64,000 nucleotides of DNA from Falsiroseomonas ponticola (GCF_016805305.1 NZ_JAERQN010000001.1:248001-312000); one strand, 5' to 3'. Positions 1 to 8,918 are shown, counted from the stretch's first letter. The notes: a model not told the origin generated them from the letters alone. Numbers and translations: made by a program.

Positions 1-240
1 ACCTCCTTCGATGTCGGCACGCTGCTGGCGCTGAAGGGCTTCGCGGCCGCCATGCTGGGCGGCATGGGCAGCCCACTCGGCGCCGTGGTCGGCGGCCTGC
101 TGCTCGGGCTGCTGGAGGCGCTGGGCGCAGGCTACGTCTCCTCCGCCTACAAGGATGCCGTCGCCTTCCTGGTGATCCTCGCCGTGCTCTTCGCCATGCC
201 CCAGGGCCTCTTCGGCCATCGCGGCGTGGAGCGCGTGTGA
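1..240 (+). CDS. Branched-chain amino acid-type ABC transporter permease (LivH), C-terminal part
   Basis: The gene is cut by the left edge; 79 C-terminal residues are visible in the frame starting at base 1. They contain the Gly/Ala-rich LivH ending (GGMGSPLGAVVGGLLLGLLE, then SSAYKDAVAF and MPQGLFG), which in this family holds the last two transmembrane segments. The product would be one of two inner-membrane channel subunits of a HAAT-type importer. The stop overlaps the livM start (TGATG), and livG and livF follow, so this is one operon. The start and any binding protein lie outside the window. The exact substrate cannot be read from the permease. Confidence 0.88.
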   Translation, partial: TSFDVGTLLALKGFAAAMLGGMGSPLGAVVGGLLLGLLEALGAGYVSSAYKDAVAFLVILAVLFAMPQGLFGHRGVERV

Positions 241-1172
241 TGAACCCACGCTGGGCGACCTTGCTGATCCTGGCGGCGGTCATCGCCGTCATCCCCTGGT
301 TCTTCCCCTCCGGCTACTACTTCCGCGTGGCGGCCCTGGTCTGGGTCACGGCGCTGGGTGCGGTGGGGTTGCAGGTGCTGATGGGCCAGGCGGGGCAGGT
401 GAGCCTCGGCCATGCCGGCTTCGTCGGCATCGGCGCCTATGCCATGGCACTCGGCCCGAAATATCTCGGCCTGCCCGTGCTGGCCTGCCTGCCGCTGGGC
501 GCCGCCCTCGCCGGCCTCATCGCCTTCGTGGTGGGGCGGCCGATCCTGCGCCTCAAGGGCCATTACCTTGCCGTGGCCACGCTCGGCTTCAGCATCCTCG
601 TCGCCATGGTGCTGGTCAGCGAGATCGCGGTGACCGGCGGCCCCGACGGCATCCGCATCCCCCGCCCCGAGATCTTCGGCTGGCGCCCGCGCGGCGGCGA
701 GGCCTGGTACTGGATCAATGGCGCCGCGCTGCTCATCGGCGTCTGGCTGGCGCTCAACCTCCAGCACAGCCCCTCCGGCCGGGCGCTGGCCGCGCTGCAT
801 GACAGCGAGGTCGCGGCGCGCACCATCGGCATCGACGTCGCCCGCCACAAGCTGCGCGCCTTCGTCATCGCCGCCGTCTATGGCGCGGTGGCGGGCGGGC
901 TGATGGCGATGATGAACGGCTTCGTCACCCCCGATGCCGCGGGCTTTCTCCAGTCCGTCGAATACGTGACGATGGTCGTCATCGGCGGCCTCGCCTCCGT
1001 CCCCGGCGCCGTCGTCGGCGCCGCGCTGCTGGTGCTGCTGCCGCAGGCGCTGACCGTCTTCCATGACTACGAACACGCCGTGCTCGGCCTGCTCATCATG
1101 CTGTTCATGATCTTTCTCCGGGTCGGCATCGTCCCCGGCCTCGCCGCCCTGCTGCGCCGGCGGCCCGCATGA
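240..1172 (+). CDS. livM: Branched-chain amino acid-type ABC transporter permease LivM
   Basis: The 310-residue hydrophobic inner-membrane protein is of normal LivM length. Typical family blocks are visible: the GLQVLMGQAGQVSLGHAGF segment near residue 45, LKGHYLAVATLGFS near 105, and the cytoplasmic EAA-like loop around HDSEVAARTIGIDVARHK near 190 that contacts the ATPases. The ATG at 240 overlaps the upstream stop; a GTG three bases earlier is also possible. It overlaps livG by four bases (ATGA), so translation is probably coupled. It forms the channel with the upstream LivH. Confidence 0.93.
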   Translation: MNPRWATLLILAAVIAVIPWFFPSGYYFRVAALVWVTALGAVGLQVLMGQAGQVSLGHAGFVGIGAYAMALGPKYLGLPVLACLPLGAALAGLIAFVVGRPILRLKGHYLAVATLGFSILVAMVLVSEIAVTGGPDGIRIPRPEIFGWRPRGGEAWYWINGAALLIGVWLALNLQHSPSGRALAALHDSEVAARTIGIDVARHKLRAFVIAAVYGAVAGGLMAMMNGFVTPDAAGFLQSVEYVTMVVIGGLASVPGAVVGAALLVLLPQALTVFHDYEHAVLGLLIMLFMIFLRVGIVPGLAALLRRRPA

Positions 1173-1957
1173 GCGACATCCTGCTGTCGGCGGAAAACAT
1201 CGGAATCGGCTTCGGCGGCCTGCGCGCGCTGGATGGCGTGGGGTTCCAAGCCCGGGCCGGCGAGGTGCTGGCCATCATCGGCCCGAATGGCGCGGGCAAG
1301 ACCACGCTGTTCAACATCGTCTCCGGCCTCTACCGCGCCGATGCCGGCCGCGTGGTGCTGGCGGGGCAGGAGGTGACGCAGGCGCCGCCGCATCGCCTGG
1401 CCGCGCTCGGCCTCTCCCGCACCTTCCAGAACCTGCAGATCTTCTTCCGCATGACGGCGGCGGAGAACGTCATGGCCGGGCGGCATCTGCGGGAGAAATC
1501 CTCGCTTCTGTCCGACCTGCTGCGCCTGCCCGCCGCCCGCCGCGCCAACCGCGCCTCCCGCGACGCCGCCCTCGCCCTGCTGGCCGAGGTCGGCCTGGCC
1601 GATCACGCGGACCGCCCCGCGGGATCGCTGCCCTATGGCGCGCTGAAGCGCCTCGAGATCGCGCGCGCGCTCGCCACCGAACCGCGCGTGCTGCTGCTGG
1701 ACGAACCCGCCGCCGGCTGCAACCCGGTGGAGACCGCGGAGATCGACCACCTCATCGCCGCCATCGCCGCGCGCGGCGTCGCGGTGGTGCTGATCGAGCA
1801 CGACATGAAGATGGTCATGCGAATCAGCCGCCAGGTGGTGGTGCTGAACCAGGGAAGGCTGTTGGCCGCCGGCACGCCGGCGGAGGTGCGCAACAACCCA
1901 GAGGTCATCGCCGCCTATCTCGGCCTGCATGGCGCGAAGGAGGCCGCGCTTGCTTGA
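1169..1957 (+). CDS. livG: ABC transporter ATP-binding protein LivG
   Basis: This 262-residue cytoplasmic ATPase energises the LivHM channel. It has Walker A GPNGAGKTT (about residues 39-47), the LivG-type signature region LPYGALKRLEIARAL in place of LSGGQ, Walker B VLLLDEPAAG, and the H-loop LIEHDM. The helical insert typical of LivG (MAGRHLREKSS...) is present. The start overlaps the livM stop by ATGA. The end overlaps livF, whose TTG start lies inside the last codons of this gene. Confidence 0.94.
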   Translation: MSDILLSAENIGIGFGGLRALDGVGFQARAGEVLAIIGPNGAGKTTLFNIVSGLYRADAGRVVLAGQEVTQAPPHRLAALGLSRTFQNLQIFFRMTAAENVMAGRHLREKSSLLSDLLRLPAARRANRASRDAALALLAEVGLADHADRPAGSLPYGALKRLEIARALATEPRVLLLDEPAAGCNPVETAEIDHLIAAIAARGVAVVLIEHDMKMVMRISRQVVVLNQGRLLAAGTPAEVRNNPEVIAAYLGLHGAKEAALA

Positions 1958-2651
1958 CGTCGCCGACCTCCATTCCGCCTATGGCCGCATCCTGGCGCTG
2001 AAGGGCATCACGCTCCGCGTCGAGACCGGCGAGATCACCGCGCTGGTCGGCGGCAATGGCGCGGGCAAGACGACGCTGCTGCGCTGCCTGTCGGGCGTGC
2101 AGCCCGTGAAGTCCGGCCGAATCAAGTTCCATGGGGACGACATCACCGCCTGGTCCGCCCATGCCCGCGTCGCCGCCGGCATCGCGCAATCGCCGGAGGG
2201 CCGCCAGGTCTTCGGCCCGCTGACCGTGGAGGACAATCTCCGCCTCGGCGCCTTCCGCCGCGGCCGTGCGGAGACCGAGGCCGGGCTCGACCGCGTCTAT
2301 GGCATGTTCGACATCCTGAAGCAGAAGCGCCACCTCCAGGCCGCCGGCCTCTCGGGCGGGCAGCAGCAGATGCTGGCGATCGGCCGCGCGCTGATGTCGC
2401 AACCGCGCCTGCTGCTGCTGGACGAGCCCTCCATGGGCCTGGCGCCGCTGCTGGTCGACCAGATCCTGGCCGCCGTGGTGGCGCTGAAGGCGCAGGGCGT
2501 CACGGTGCTGCTGGTCGAACAGAATGCCGCGGCCGCGCTGTCCATCGCCGATCGCGGCTATGTCATCGAGACAGGGCGCATCGCCCATGCGGGAACGGGG
2601 CTGGCGCTGCTGCATGATCCCGCCGTAAGGGAAGCCTATCTCGGCGTGTGA
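1950..2651 (+). CDS. livF: ABC transporter ATP-binding protein LivF
   Basis: This is the second ATPase of the importer, 233 residues from a TTG start. Motifs are Walker A GGNGAGKTT, signature LSGGQQQMLAIGRAL, Walker B LLLLDEPSMG and the H-loop LLVEQN. TTG at 1950 is preferred because AGGAGG at 1938-1943 sits six bases upstream and the resulting N-terminus (MLDVADLHSAYG) matches the family. An ATG at 1929 would add seven Arg-rich residues and has no ribosome site. The start overlaps the livG stop. Confidence 0.92.
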   Translation: MLDVADLHSAYGRILALKGITLRVETGEITALVGGNGAGKTTLLRCLSGVQPVKSGRIKFHGDDITAWSAHARVAAGIAQSPEGRQVFGPLTVEDNLRLGAFRRGRAETEAGLDRVYGMFDILKQKRHLQAAGLSGGQQQMLAIGRALMSQPRLLLLDEPSMGLAPLLVDQILAAVVALKAQGVTVLLVEQNAAAALSIADRGYVIETGRIAHAGTGLALLHDPAVREAYLGV

Positions 2652-2681
2652 CCGCGCCTTCCCCGGCACAGGATGACACTC

Positions 2682-3224
2682 ATGGCAAAGCACTACCGCT
2701 GGCGGGATGCCGCCGGCGAGGGCGTGCAGCACCTCGTGCTGGATCGCAGCCCGGGGCAGATAGCCGCGGAGGGGATGATCGTCGCGGGTGGCGAAGCCCC
2801 CTTCGCCGCGCGTTTCCGCCTGCTGATGGACAGCCGCTGGCGCACGCGGCGGCTTTCCGTCGCGGTGCTGGGCAACCCCGCGGTGCTGGTGCTGCTGGCC
2901 GATGGCAAGGGCGGCTGGACGGATGCGGAGGGCGCCGACCTCCCGGACCTCGCCGGCGTGCAGGATGTGGACCTCAGCGCCACGCCCTTCACCAACACGC
3001 TGCCGATCCGCCGGCTGCGCACCGCGGTGGGCAAATCCGTCGACATCGACACGGCCTATGTGGACCTGCCGTCGATGACCGTGGCGCGCGACCCGCAGCG
3101 CTACACGCGGCTGGAGGAGCGTCTGTGGCGCTACGAATCCCGCGACAGCGATTTCGTTCGTGACATCACCGTCGATGAGGACGGGTTGGTGCTGAGCTAT
3201 CCGGGCCTGTTCGAGCGCCTCTGA
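2682..3224 (+). CDS. Putative glycolipid-binding domain protein
   Basis: The 180-residue protein matches the putative glycolipid-binding family (PF06475, formerly DUF1089) in its start (HYRWRDAAGEGVQHL), the central D-x-W-R-T-R-R-L-S block, and the R-Y-T-R-L-E-E-R-L-W-R-Y segment followed by the strand ending LSYPGLFERL. There is no signal peptide. AGGA at 2670-2673 is correctly spaced for ATG 2682 rather than ATG 2673. It follows livF by 30 bases on the same strand and may be the last operon member, but a transport role is not evident. Family function is known only from structure. Confidence 0.78.
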   Translation: MAKHYRWRDAAGEGVQHLVLDRSPGQIAAEGMIVAGGEAPFAARFRLLMDSRWRTRRLSVAVLGNPAVLVLLADGKGGWTDAEGADLPDLAGVQDVDLSATPFTNTLPIRRLRTAVGKSVDIDTAYVDLPSMTVARDPQRYTRLEERLWRYESRDSDFVRDITVDEDGLVLSYPGLFERL

Positions 3225-3241
3225 GGCCAGCGCCAAAGCCT

Positions 3242-3300
3242 CGCGGTCCAGGGGCCCGAGGCCCCTGGCATGGGGGTGCGGGGGAACGGCGTTCCCCCGC
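3242..3300. terminator. Twin-hairpin bidirectional terminator, copy 1
   Basis: Two adjacent strong stem-loops lie between convergent genes. The first pairs 3248-3256 (CCAGGGGCC) with 3260-3268. The second pairs 3278-3287 (GCGGGGGAAC) with 3291-3300, with loop GGC. Read on the minus strand, the order and flanks match the elements at 19257-19310 and 53918-53971, including the motif ending CCCCTGGACCG. There is no T-run, so intrinsic termination is inferred from position and structure. Confidence 0.6.
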
Positions 3301-3302
3301 GC

Positions 3303-4922
3303 TCACCGCACCATCGCGACCAGCCCCGACTGTTCCCGCACCGCGTCGAAGCGGAGCTCGGGATACTCCTCCTCCGCCCGCTTGCGCCGCCAGTCCGATC
3401 CGAACAGGGCGACGTATTCGCCATCATGGTCTTCCGCCGTGTCGCTGCGGTTGCGCGTCGCCCAGCGCTCGATCGCCGCGCGGTCGCCGGATGGCGAGGA
3501 GATCCACCGCATGGTGGACCAGCGCGTGGCGTCGAAGCCCGCGGGCACGGTGTATTCGACCTTGAGGCGGCTCTGCAGCACATCGAGCTGCAGCTCCCCC
3601 ACCACGCCGACGATCGGGGCGGAGCCGTCGAGGGGGCGGAAGATCTGCACCACCCCTTCCTCCGCCAGCTGGTCCAGCGCCGTGCGCAGCTTCTTGGCCA
3701 TCATCGGGTCATCGAGCCGCACATGCCGCAGGATTTCCGGCGCGAAGCTCGGGACACCGCGGAAATTGATGTCCTCGCCCTCCGTCAGCGTGTCGCCGAT
3801 GCGGAGCGTGCCGTGGTTGGCGATGCCGACCACGTCGCCCGGCCAGGCTTCCTCCGCCACCTGCCGTTCCTTCGCGAAGAAGAAGAGCGGCGCGTTCACC
3901 GGCACCTGCTTGCCCGTGCGCACCTGGCGCAGCCGCATGCCCTTGGTCAGCCGCCCGCTGCACAGCCGCACGAAGGCGACCCGGTCCCGGTGGTTCGGGT
4001 CCATATTGGCCTGCACCTTGAAGACGAAGCCGGTCAGCTTGCCTTCCTCCGGCTCCACCGGCCGGACGTCGGCGGCGCGGGCACCGGGCGGCGGCGCGTA
4101 GCGGGACATGCCGTCCAGCAGGTGGCCGACGCCGAAATCGCGCAGCGCCGAGCCGAAATAGACCGGCGTCAGCGTGCCCTGGCGGAAGGCTTCCAGGTCG
4201 AAGGGCTTCAGGCCGGCTTCCGCCAGCAGGATGTCCTCCGCCAGCTGGTTGGCCCGCTCCTCGCCGACCAGCTCCGCGATGCGCGGGTCATCGGCGCCGG
4301 AGACGGCGATGCCCTCCTCCTCCGTCGCATCCACCGGCATCAGGCGCTTCGCCAATATGTCGTAGGTGCCCCAGAAGGTGCTGGCGCGGCCGATCGGCCA
4401 GGCGACGGGGGCGGCGTCCAGCGCCAGGGTCTGCTCGATCTCGTCGATCAGCTCGAAGGGGTCGCGCGCCTCCCGGTCCATCTTGTTGACGAAGGTCACG
4501 ATGGGGATGTCGCGCAGGCGGCAGACCTCGAACAGCTTGCGGGTCTGGCTCTCGATGCCCTTGGCGGCGTCGAGCACCATCACGGCGGCGTCCACGGCCG
4601 TCAGCGTCCGGTAGGTGTCCTCGCTGAAGTCTTCGTGGCCCGGCGTGTCGAGCAGGTTGAAGATGACGCCGCCGCGTTCGAAGGTCATGACGGAGGTCGC
4701 GACGGAGATGCCGCGATCCTGCTCGATCTTCATCCAGTCGGACCGCGTGCGCCGCGCATTGCCCTTGGCGCGCACCGCGCCGGCCAGCTGGATGGCGCCG
4801 CCCTTCAGCAGCAGCTTCTCCGTCAGCGTGGTCTTGCCGGCGTCGGGGTGGGCGATGATCGCGAAGGTGCGGCGGCGCGCGGCTTCGCGCGCGACCGCCT
4901 CGAGGGCCAGGGTGTCGCTCAT
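3303..4922 (-). CDS. prfC: Peptide chain release factor 3 (RF3)
   Basis: This 539-residue translational GTPase recycles RF1/RF2 from the ribosome after peptide release. The G domain shows G1 AHPDAGKTTL (about residues 24-33), the switch region RGISVATSVM, G3 DTPGHEDF and G4 NKMDREARDP, the last typical of RF3 rather than EF-G. The beta-barrel and domain III follow to the end, and the length is normal for RF3 (about 530). It stands alone on the minus strand, with a 17-bp gap to the enzyme upstream of it. Confidence 0.95.
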   Translation of the reverse strand: MSDTLALEAVAREAARRRTFAIIAHPDAGKTTLTEKLLLKGGAIQLAGAVRAKGNARRTRSDWMKIEQDRGISVATSVMTFERGGVIFNLLDTPGHEDFSEDTYRTLTAVDAAVMVLDAAKGIESQTRKLFEVCRLRDIPIVTFVNKMDREARDPFELIDEIEQTLALDAAPVAWPIGRASTFWGTYDILAKRLMPVDATEEEGIAVSGADDPRIAELVGEERANQLAEDILLAEAGLKPFDLEAFRQGTLTPVYFGSALRDFGVGHLLDGMSRYAPPPGARAADVRPVEPEEGKLTGFVFKVQANMDPNHRDRVAFVRLCSGRLTKGMRLRQVRTGKQVPVNAPLFFFAKERQVAEEAWPGDVVGIANHGTLRIGDTLTEGEDINFRGVPSFAPEILRHVRLDDPMMAKKLRTALDQLAEEGVVQIFRPLDGSAPIVGVVGELQLDVLQSRLKVEYTVPAGFDATRWSTMRWISSPSGDRAAIERWATRNRSDTAEDHDGEYVALFGSDWRRKRAEEEYPELRFDAVREQSGLVAMVR

Positions 4923-4940
4923 GGGGGGGCCTATAGCCCC

Positions 4941-6476
4941 TTACGGGGCGGGGATCACCACCGGATCGGCGAGGGCCAGCGCCGCGATCCGCGCGGGGTC
5001 CGGCGCCAGGCCGATCCCCTGCCCCGCCGGCCCGGTCAGCCGGCCGTCCCTCACGGTCAGCACCCCCGGCGCCACGATATCCTCGGCCAGCGAGGTCACG
5101 CCGCAATCCATGGGGTGATGGGCATCGAGGCCGAGCGCCTGCGCCATCTGCCAATTGGCCGCCGTCGCCACCGCCGTCTCGTAGAAGGAGTGGAGCGACG
5201 GCGTCAGGCCGAGCCGGGCGGCCACGGCGGAGGCGTCCCGCAGCCCCGCGATGCCGCCCCAATAGAAGATGTCCCCTAGCACCACCAGGTCCGTCAGCCC
5301 CAGGCGATGGGCGGCCACCAAATCCGGCGGCTCGATCAGGCACATGTTGGAGGCCAGCCGCCCCGCCCCCGCTTCCCGCAGCCGCGCGAATCCCTCCAGC
5401 GCGTCGGTCGGGTCCTCATGGAATTCGAGGTCCAGCGCCGCGGTACCGGCCACCAGGCGCCGCGCCTCCTCCGGGCTGTAGGCGCCGTTGGGGTCGCAGC
5501 GCAGCCGGGTGCCGGGGGGCAGCGTCGCCCGCAGCGCCGTCAGCGCGGCGATGTCCCAGTCGATGCCGGTGGCGGCGGATTTGTACTTGAAGGCGCGGAT
5601 GCCGTGCGCCGCCGCGATCCCCGCCGCCAGCTCCGCCACGCGCGGCGCCAGGGACAGATCGGCCATGTGCGCCGTGATCTCCGCCCGGTCCATCGCCCGG
5701 CCGGGCACAGCGGCGGGCAGCGGGCAGGCGACCTCGACGGGCCGCAGCGGCCCCGCCTGCCCGAGCAGCGCGGCCAGGGTCACGCCGAGATGCTTCGCGG
5801 CAGCGTCCCAGGCCGCGAGGTCGAGGCCCGCATAGGCCGCCAGCCCGTTCCGCCCGTGGCGGTTGTCGAAGCTGATCCGCGCGAAGCTCCGCCGCAGCGC
5901 CGCGCGGTCCCGCAGCGCATCCCGGCCCACCCAGCCCCTGGCGATCGCCACCACCCGCGCCGCGCAATCCGGCGTGCCGTTGGTCTCCCCCCAGCCTTCC
6001 GTGCCATCGGCGAGCCGGATGCAGACCAGCGTCCGGTCCTGCTTCGGCGTGCAGTACATGGAGCTGACATAGAGGTGCCGCAGCGGCAGGGCGATGCGCT
6101 GCACCGTGATGCGCTCGATCCGCGTGGCCGCGTCGCGCGGCGCGGCAGGCAGCGCGGGCAGGGGCCCCTCCGCCGCCACCGCCGCATCCAGCGCGCCGGC
6201 CAGCGCCACGGCGCGGGGCAGCCCGCCCGCCCCGGACTTTTCCCCCTGGGGCCTCACCGCCAGCGTCACGCCGAGGGCCCGGGCCAGCGCCGCCAGGTCC
6301 CGCAGCCCGGCCAGGCCGCCGGCACTCTCCGCATCCGCCACCACCAGCGTGGTGCCCCGCGCCAGGCAGGCGGCGAAGGGGTCCGGCGTCAGCCCCGCCG
6401 CCCCGATCGCGCGCGGCGCGGCGGCGATGCCGCCGAGCCAGGTGGCCTCCTCCAGGCCCAGCAGGCTCTCGGTCAT
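4941..6476 (-). CDS. Enolase-superfamily (mandelate racemase/glucarate dehydratase-type) enzyme with N-terminal extension
   Basis: The 511-residue protein has an MR/MLE domain from about residue 115. Visible are the capping-domain strand (ITVQRIALPL), the catalytic K-x-K (RAFKYKSAA), the metal ligand strands RCDPNGAYS and EFHEDPTD, the TNM-like ASNMCLIEP, and the histidine strand LHSFYETA. This order resembles glucarate dehydratase relatives, so a sugar-acid dehydratase is likely. The first ~115 residues are an Ala-rich block I cannot assign. ATG 6476 overlaps the sulfotransferase stop (ATGA), indicating coupling. The in-frame ATG at 6485 lies inside that gene and is less likely. Confidence 0.8.
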   Translation of the reverse strand: MTESLLGLEEATWLGGIAAAPRAIGAAGLTPDPFAACLARGTTLVVADAESAGGLAGLRDLAALARALGVTLAVRPQGEKSGAGGLPRAVALAGALDAAVAAEGPLPALPAAPRDAATRIERITVQRIALPLRHLYVSSMYCTPKQDRTLVCIRLADGTEGWGETNGTPDCAARVVAIARGWVGRDALRDRAALRRSFARISFDNRHGRNGLAAYAGLDLAAWDAAAKHLGVTLAALLGQAGPLRPVEVACPLPAAVPGRAMDRAEITAHMADLSLAPRVAELAAGIAAAHGIRAFKYKSAATGIDWDIAALTALRATLPPGTRLRCDPNGAYSPEEARRLVAGTAALDLEFHEDPTDALEGFARLREAGAGRLASNMCLIEPPDLVAAHRLGLTDLVVLGDIFYWGGIAGLRDASAVAARLGLTPSLHSFYETAVATAANWQMAQALGLDAHHPMDCGVTSLAEDIVAPGVLTVRDGRLTGPAGQGIGLAPDPARIAALALADPVVIPAP

Positions 6477-7663
6477 CCCAGGCATGTCTCCGGATCGGGC
6501 AGGGCGATGTTCGTCCCCTCCACCACCAGGCGGAGGTCATGGCGCCGCGCCGCGCCCTCCGGCAGGCGGAGGCGGAAGGCGCAATGGCCATCGGCGAGGC
6601 CCGCCGCGGCCAGGTCCGGCCGCAGCATCTGGGCCCGGGTCGCGGCGAGCACCGCCTCCCCGGCCTTCAGCGCGACGGTGACGGGCTGCGGCGCCAGCAG
6701 GTCCAGCGCCCAGCCATGCACCACCCCATCCTCCACCCGGTCCACCCGCCCCATGATGTTGCGCGGCGCCGCGGCGGGCACGGGCGGGGCGGCGAGGAAG
6801 GCGGCCACCGCCGCATGGTCCGCGCTGACCCGGATGGCGTCCACGAAGGGGGGCAGCACGTCGTCGCCCTGGAACTCGTAGCGGTCGAAGACCTTGTCGC
6901 CCGCCCCCGCCGCCAGCGCCTGCTGGCAGCGGGCGAAGGCGGCGAAGGCGGCCTCGAAGGCCGGGCCCTCCGCCGCCACATCGGCCTCGAACCGCGCCCG
7001 CGCGGCCTCATGCAGCGCGATGTCGGTGGCGAAGAGGTCGCGCAGCGCGGCGGCCTCCGCCCGCGCCCGGTCGCGCGCCGCCGCCTGGTCCGGCGACAGG
7101 CGCGTGACGTTGCGCGCGATGTAGAGCGGCGGCGCCCAGCCCAGCCGCCGCGCCATCAGCAGCAGGGACCGGTCGAATTCCTCCGCCACCCCCGCCACCA
7201 GCACCGCATCGGCCAGGTTGGCCAGCGCCGCTTCCAGCACCGGCCGCGTGGTGCGGCCCGCGATCTGGCGCGCCTGCGCGTCGCCCCTGCCCTGGCCCGT
7301 CAGGTAGCCGATCGGCGACAGCGCGCCGCTGGTGATGGCCTCGCGCTGCGCATGGTGGGGGTAGGTGAAGGCGTAGAAGTATTCGGACAGCGCCCGTTCC
7401 ACGGGATCCCGCAGCAGGGTGAAGTAGTGGCAGGGCTCCCGCAGCGCCTGGTGCAGGCCGAGGAACTGGTGCCCCGTCACCAGGCGGATGTCCCGCCCCG
7501 CCATCCCCGCCCGCACGGCCTTCGCGACCTCCGGCATCGGGCGGGGATCGCCGCTGCCGAGGTCGAAATACAGCACATGCCGCGCGCCATATTGCCGGGA
7601 CAGCACGGTGCGGAGCGAGGAGCCCGCGGTCTTCGGCACATGCAGGAAGACATGGTGCGGCAT
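6473..7663 (-). CDS. Sulfotransferase family protein with C-terminal accessory domain
   Basis: The 396-residue protein begins with the PAPS 5'-phosphosulfate loop HVPKTAGSSLRTVL (residues 8-21) and has the 3'-phosphate motif LRDPVERALSEY (residues 84-95), as in the heparan-sulfate/carbohydrate sulfotransferase group. It would transfer sulfate from PAPS to a glycan or similar acceptor. From about residue 305 there is a separate beta-rich module (GRVDRVEDGVVHGWALD onward) of the kind appended to bacterial glycosyltransferases. ATG 7663 places the PAPS loop at the usual distance from the start. It is translationally coupled to the enolase-superfamily gene downstream and divergent from a Bug receptor. 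Confidence 0.82.
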   Translation of the reverse strand: MPHHVFLHVPKTAGSSLRTVLSRQYGARHVLYFDLGSGDPRPMPEVAKAVRAGMAGRDIRLVTGHQFLGLHQALREPCHYFTLLRDPVERALSEYFYAFTYPHHAQREAITSGALSPIGYLTGQGRGDAQARQIAGRTTRPVLEAALANLADAVLVAGVAEEFDRSLLLMARRLGWAPPLYIARNVTRLSPDQAAARDRARAEAAALRDLFATDIALHEAARARFEADVAAEGPAFEAAFAAFARCQQALAAGAGDKVFDRYEFQGDDVLPPFVDAIRVSADHAAVAAFLAAPPVPAAAPRNIMGRVDRVEDGVVHGWALDLLAPQPVTVALKAGEAVLAATRAQMLRPDLAAAGLADGHCAFRLRLPEGAARRHDLRLVVEGTNIALPDPETCLG

Positions 7664-7760
7664 CTTGCGAGACGGGCTGCCCTGATCGGTGAGATTCCCT
7701 CTGCCGCAATCGGCCGGGCGCGGCAACACTGCCACGGAACAGTTGAAAGGCCCCGAAGGC

Positions 7761-8729
7761 ATGCCATCCCGCCGCGCGCTGCTCGCCCTGCCATTCGGCC
7801 TGGCCGCCCCGGTGGCCCACGCGCAGGGCGCCTGGCCGCAGCGGCCGGTGCGCCTGGTGGTGCCCTTCCCGCCCGGCGGCACCACGGATGTGCTGGCCCG
7901 CGCCATCGCGCAGAAATGGCAGGAAGGCTGGGGCCAGCAGGTGGTGGTGGACAACCGCGGCGGCGGCGGCGGCGTGATCGGGACGGAAGCCGTGTTCCGC
8001 GCGCCGCCCGATGGGCTGACCCTCGTGCTCGGCAACAACCAGACGCATGGCACCAATGGCGCGCTGATCCCGGGCCTGCCCTATGACCCCGCCGGCTTCG
8101 CCGCCATCACGCTGGTGGCGAAGGCGCCGCATGCGCTGGTGGTGCCGGCCTCCTCCCCCGCCCGCAGCGTGGCGGAGCTGGTGGCGCTGGGGCGGCAATC
8201 GCCGCGCGGGCTGTCCTACGCCTCCTCCTCCGCCGGATCGGCCTCCCACCTCATGAGCGAGACCTTCGCCCGGCGCAGCGGCCTGAACGCGACGCATGTG
8301 CCGTACAGGGGCGCCGCCCCGGCGGCGATGGATCTGGTGGCGGGCACCGTGGACTTCATGATGGCGACCTGGGCCAGCGTCTCCGCCCTGGCCGCCGATG
8401 GGCGGCTGCGCGTGCTGGGGGTGGGCGGCGATGCGCGCTTCCCCGACCTGCCCGCGGTGCCGACGCTCCGCGAACAGGGGTACGACTACCTCAGCGGCGA
8501 CAGCTGGTTCGGCCTCTTCGCCCCCCTGAACACGCCACCGGCCGTGCTGGAGGCGGTGAACGCGGCGACCGTGGCCGCCCTGGCGGATGCCACGGTGCGC
8601 GGGCGGCTGGAGGCGGCGGGCTTCCGGGTGGAGACGATGACCGTCCCCGACTTCGCCCGCTTCCACCAGGCGGAGGTCGGCCGCTGGGCGGCGCTGGTGC
8701 GGGAAAGCGGGGTGACGCTGACGCAGTAG
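7761..8729 (+). CDS. Bug/TctC-type tripartite tricarboxylate transporter receptor
   Basis: This is a 322-residue periplasmic solute receptor. The signal peptide [21 protein letters not shown] is followed by the mature start [16 protein letters not shown], the family hallmark. The beta-strand blocks [21 protein letters not shown] and the [13 protein letters not shown] segment are typical. Bug proteins bind carboxylates such as organic or aromatic acids. ATG 7761 gives a proper signal peptide; the upstream in-frame ATG at 7689 adds 24 non-conserved residues. No TctA/TctB membrane genes are nearby. It is divergent from the sulfotransferase. Confidence 0.93.
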   Translation: MPSRRALLALPFGLAAPVAHAQGAWPQRPVRLVVPFPPGGTTDVLARAIAQKWQEGWGQQVVVDNRGGGGGVIGTEAVFRAPPDGLTLVLGNNQTHGTNGALIPGLPYDPAGFAAITLVAKAPHALVVPASSPARSVAELVALGRQSPRGLSYASSSAGSASHLMSETFARRSGLNATHVPYRGAAPAAMDLVAGTVDFMMATWASVSALAADGRLRVLGVGGDARFPDLPAVPTLREQGYDYLSGDSWFGLFAPLNTPPAVLEAVNAATVAALADATVRGRLEAAGFRVETMTVPDFARFHQAEVGRWAALVRESGVTLTQ

Positions 8730-8918
8730 CGCGCCCGCATCCCCCTGTTTTCCCTGGATTTTAGGACATTCAGCCGATTTAGCCGTTTATGCCGATTATG
8801 CGCCTTTAGTCGCTGAATCGCGGCCTCAGGGACACGGCGCAAGGGGACCGGGGCGGAGAGAACATAGCCGGAACACGCCGGTTCCGCCAGCAATTTCCAC
8901 CCCGGCCCCGCGGCCAGG
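8730..8918. other. Intergenic region with AT-rich degenerate repeat island
   Basis: This 189-bp convergent gap holds a conspicuous low-GC block at about 8752-8818. It has repeated GCCGATT/GCCGTTT/GCCGATT steps every 14-15 bases. The block is bounded by a 7-bp inverted repeat, ATTCAGC (8768-8774) and GCTGAAT (8812-8818). No ORF with family similarity is visible. It may act as a transcript end for the two converging genes or be a remnant of imported DNA. Confidence 0.4.

Noticed and set aside
1929..1950. ATG at 1929 as the livF start
   Set aside because: It lacks a ribosome site and adds Arg-rich residues; TTG 1950 has AGGAGG at the right distance.
3270..5279. 669-residue plus-strand frame opposite prfC
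   Set aside because: Shadow of release factor 3; biased composition and no motif.
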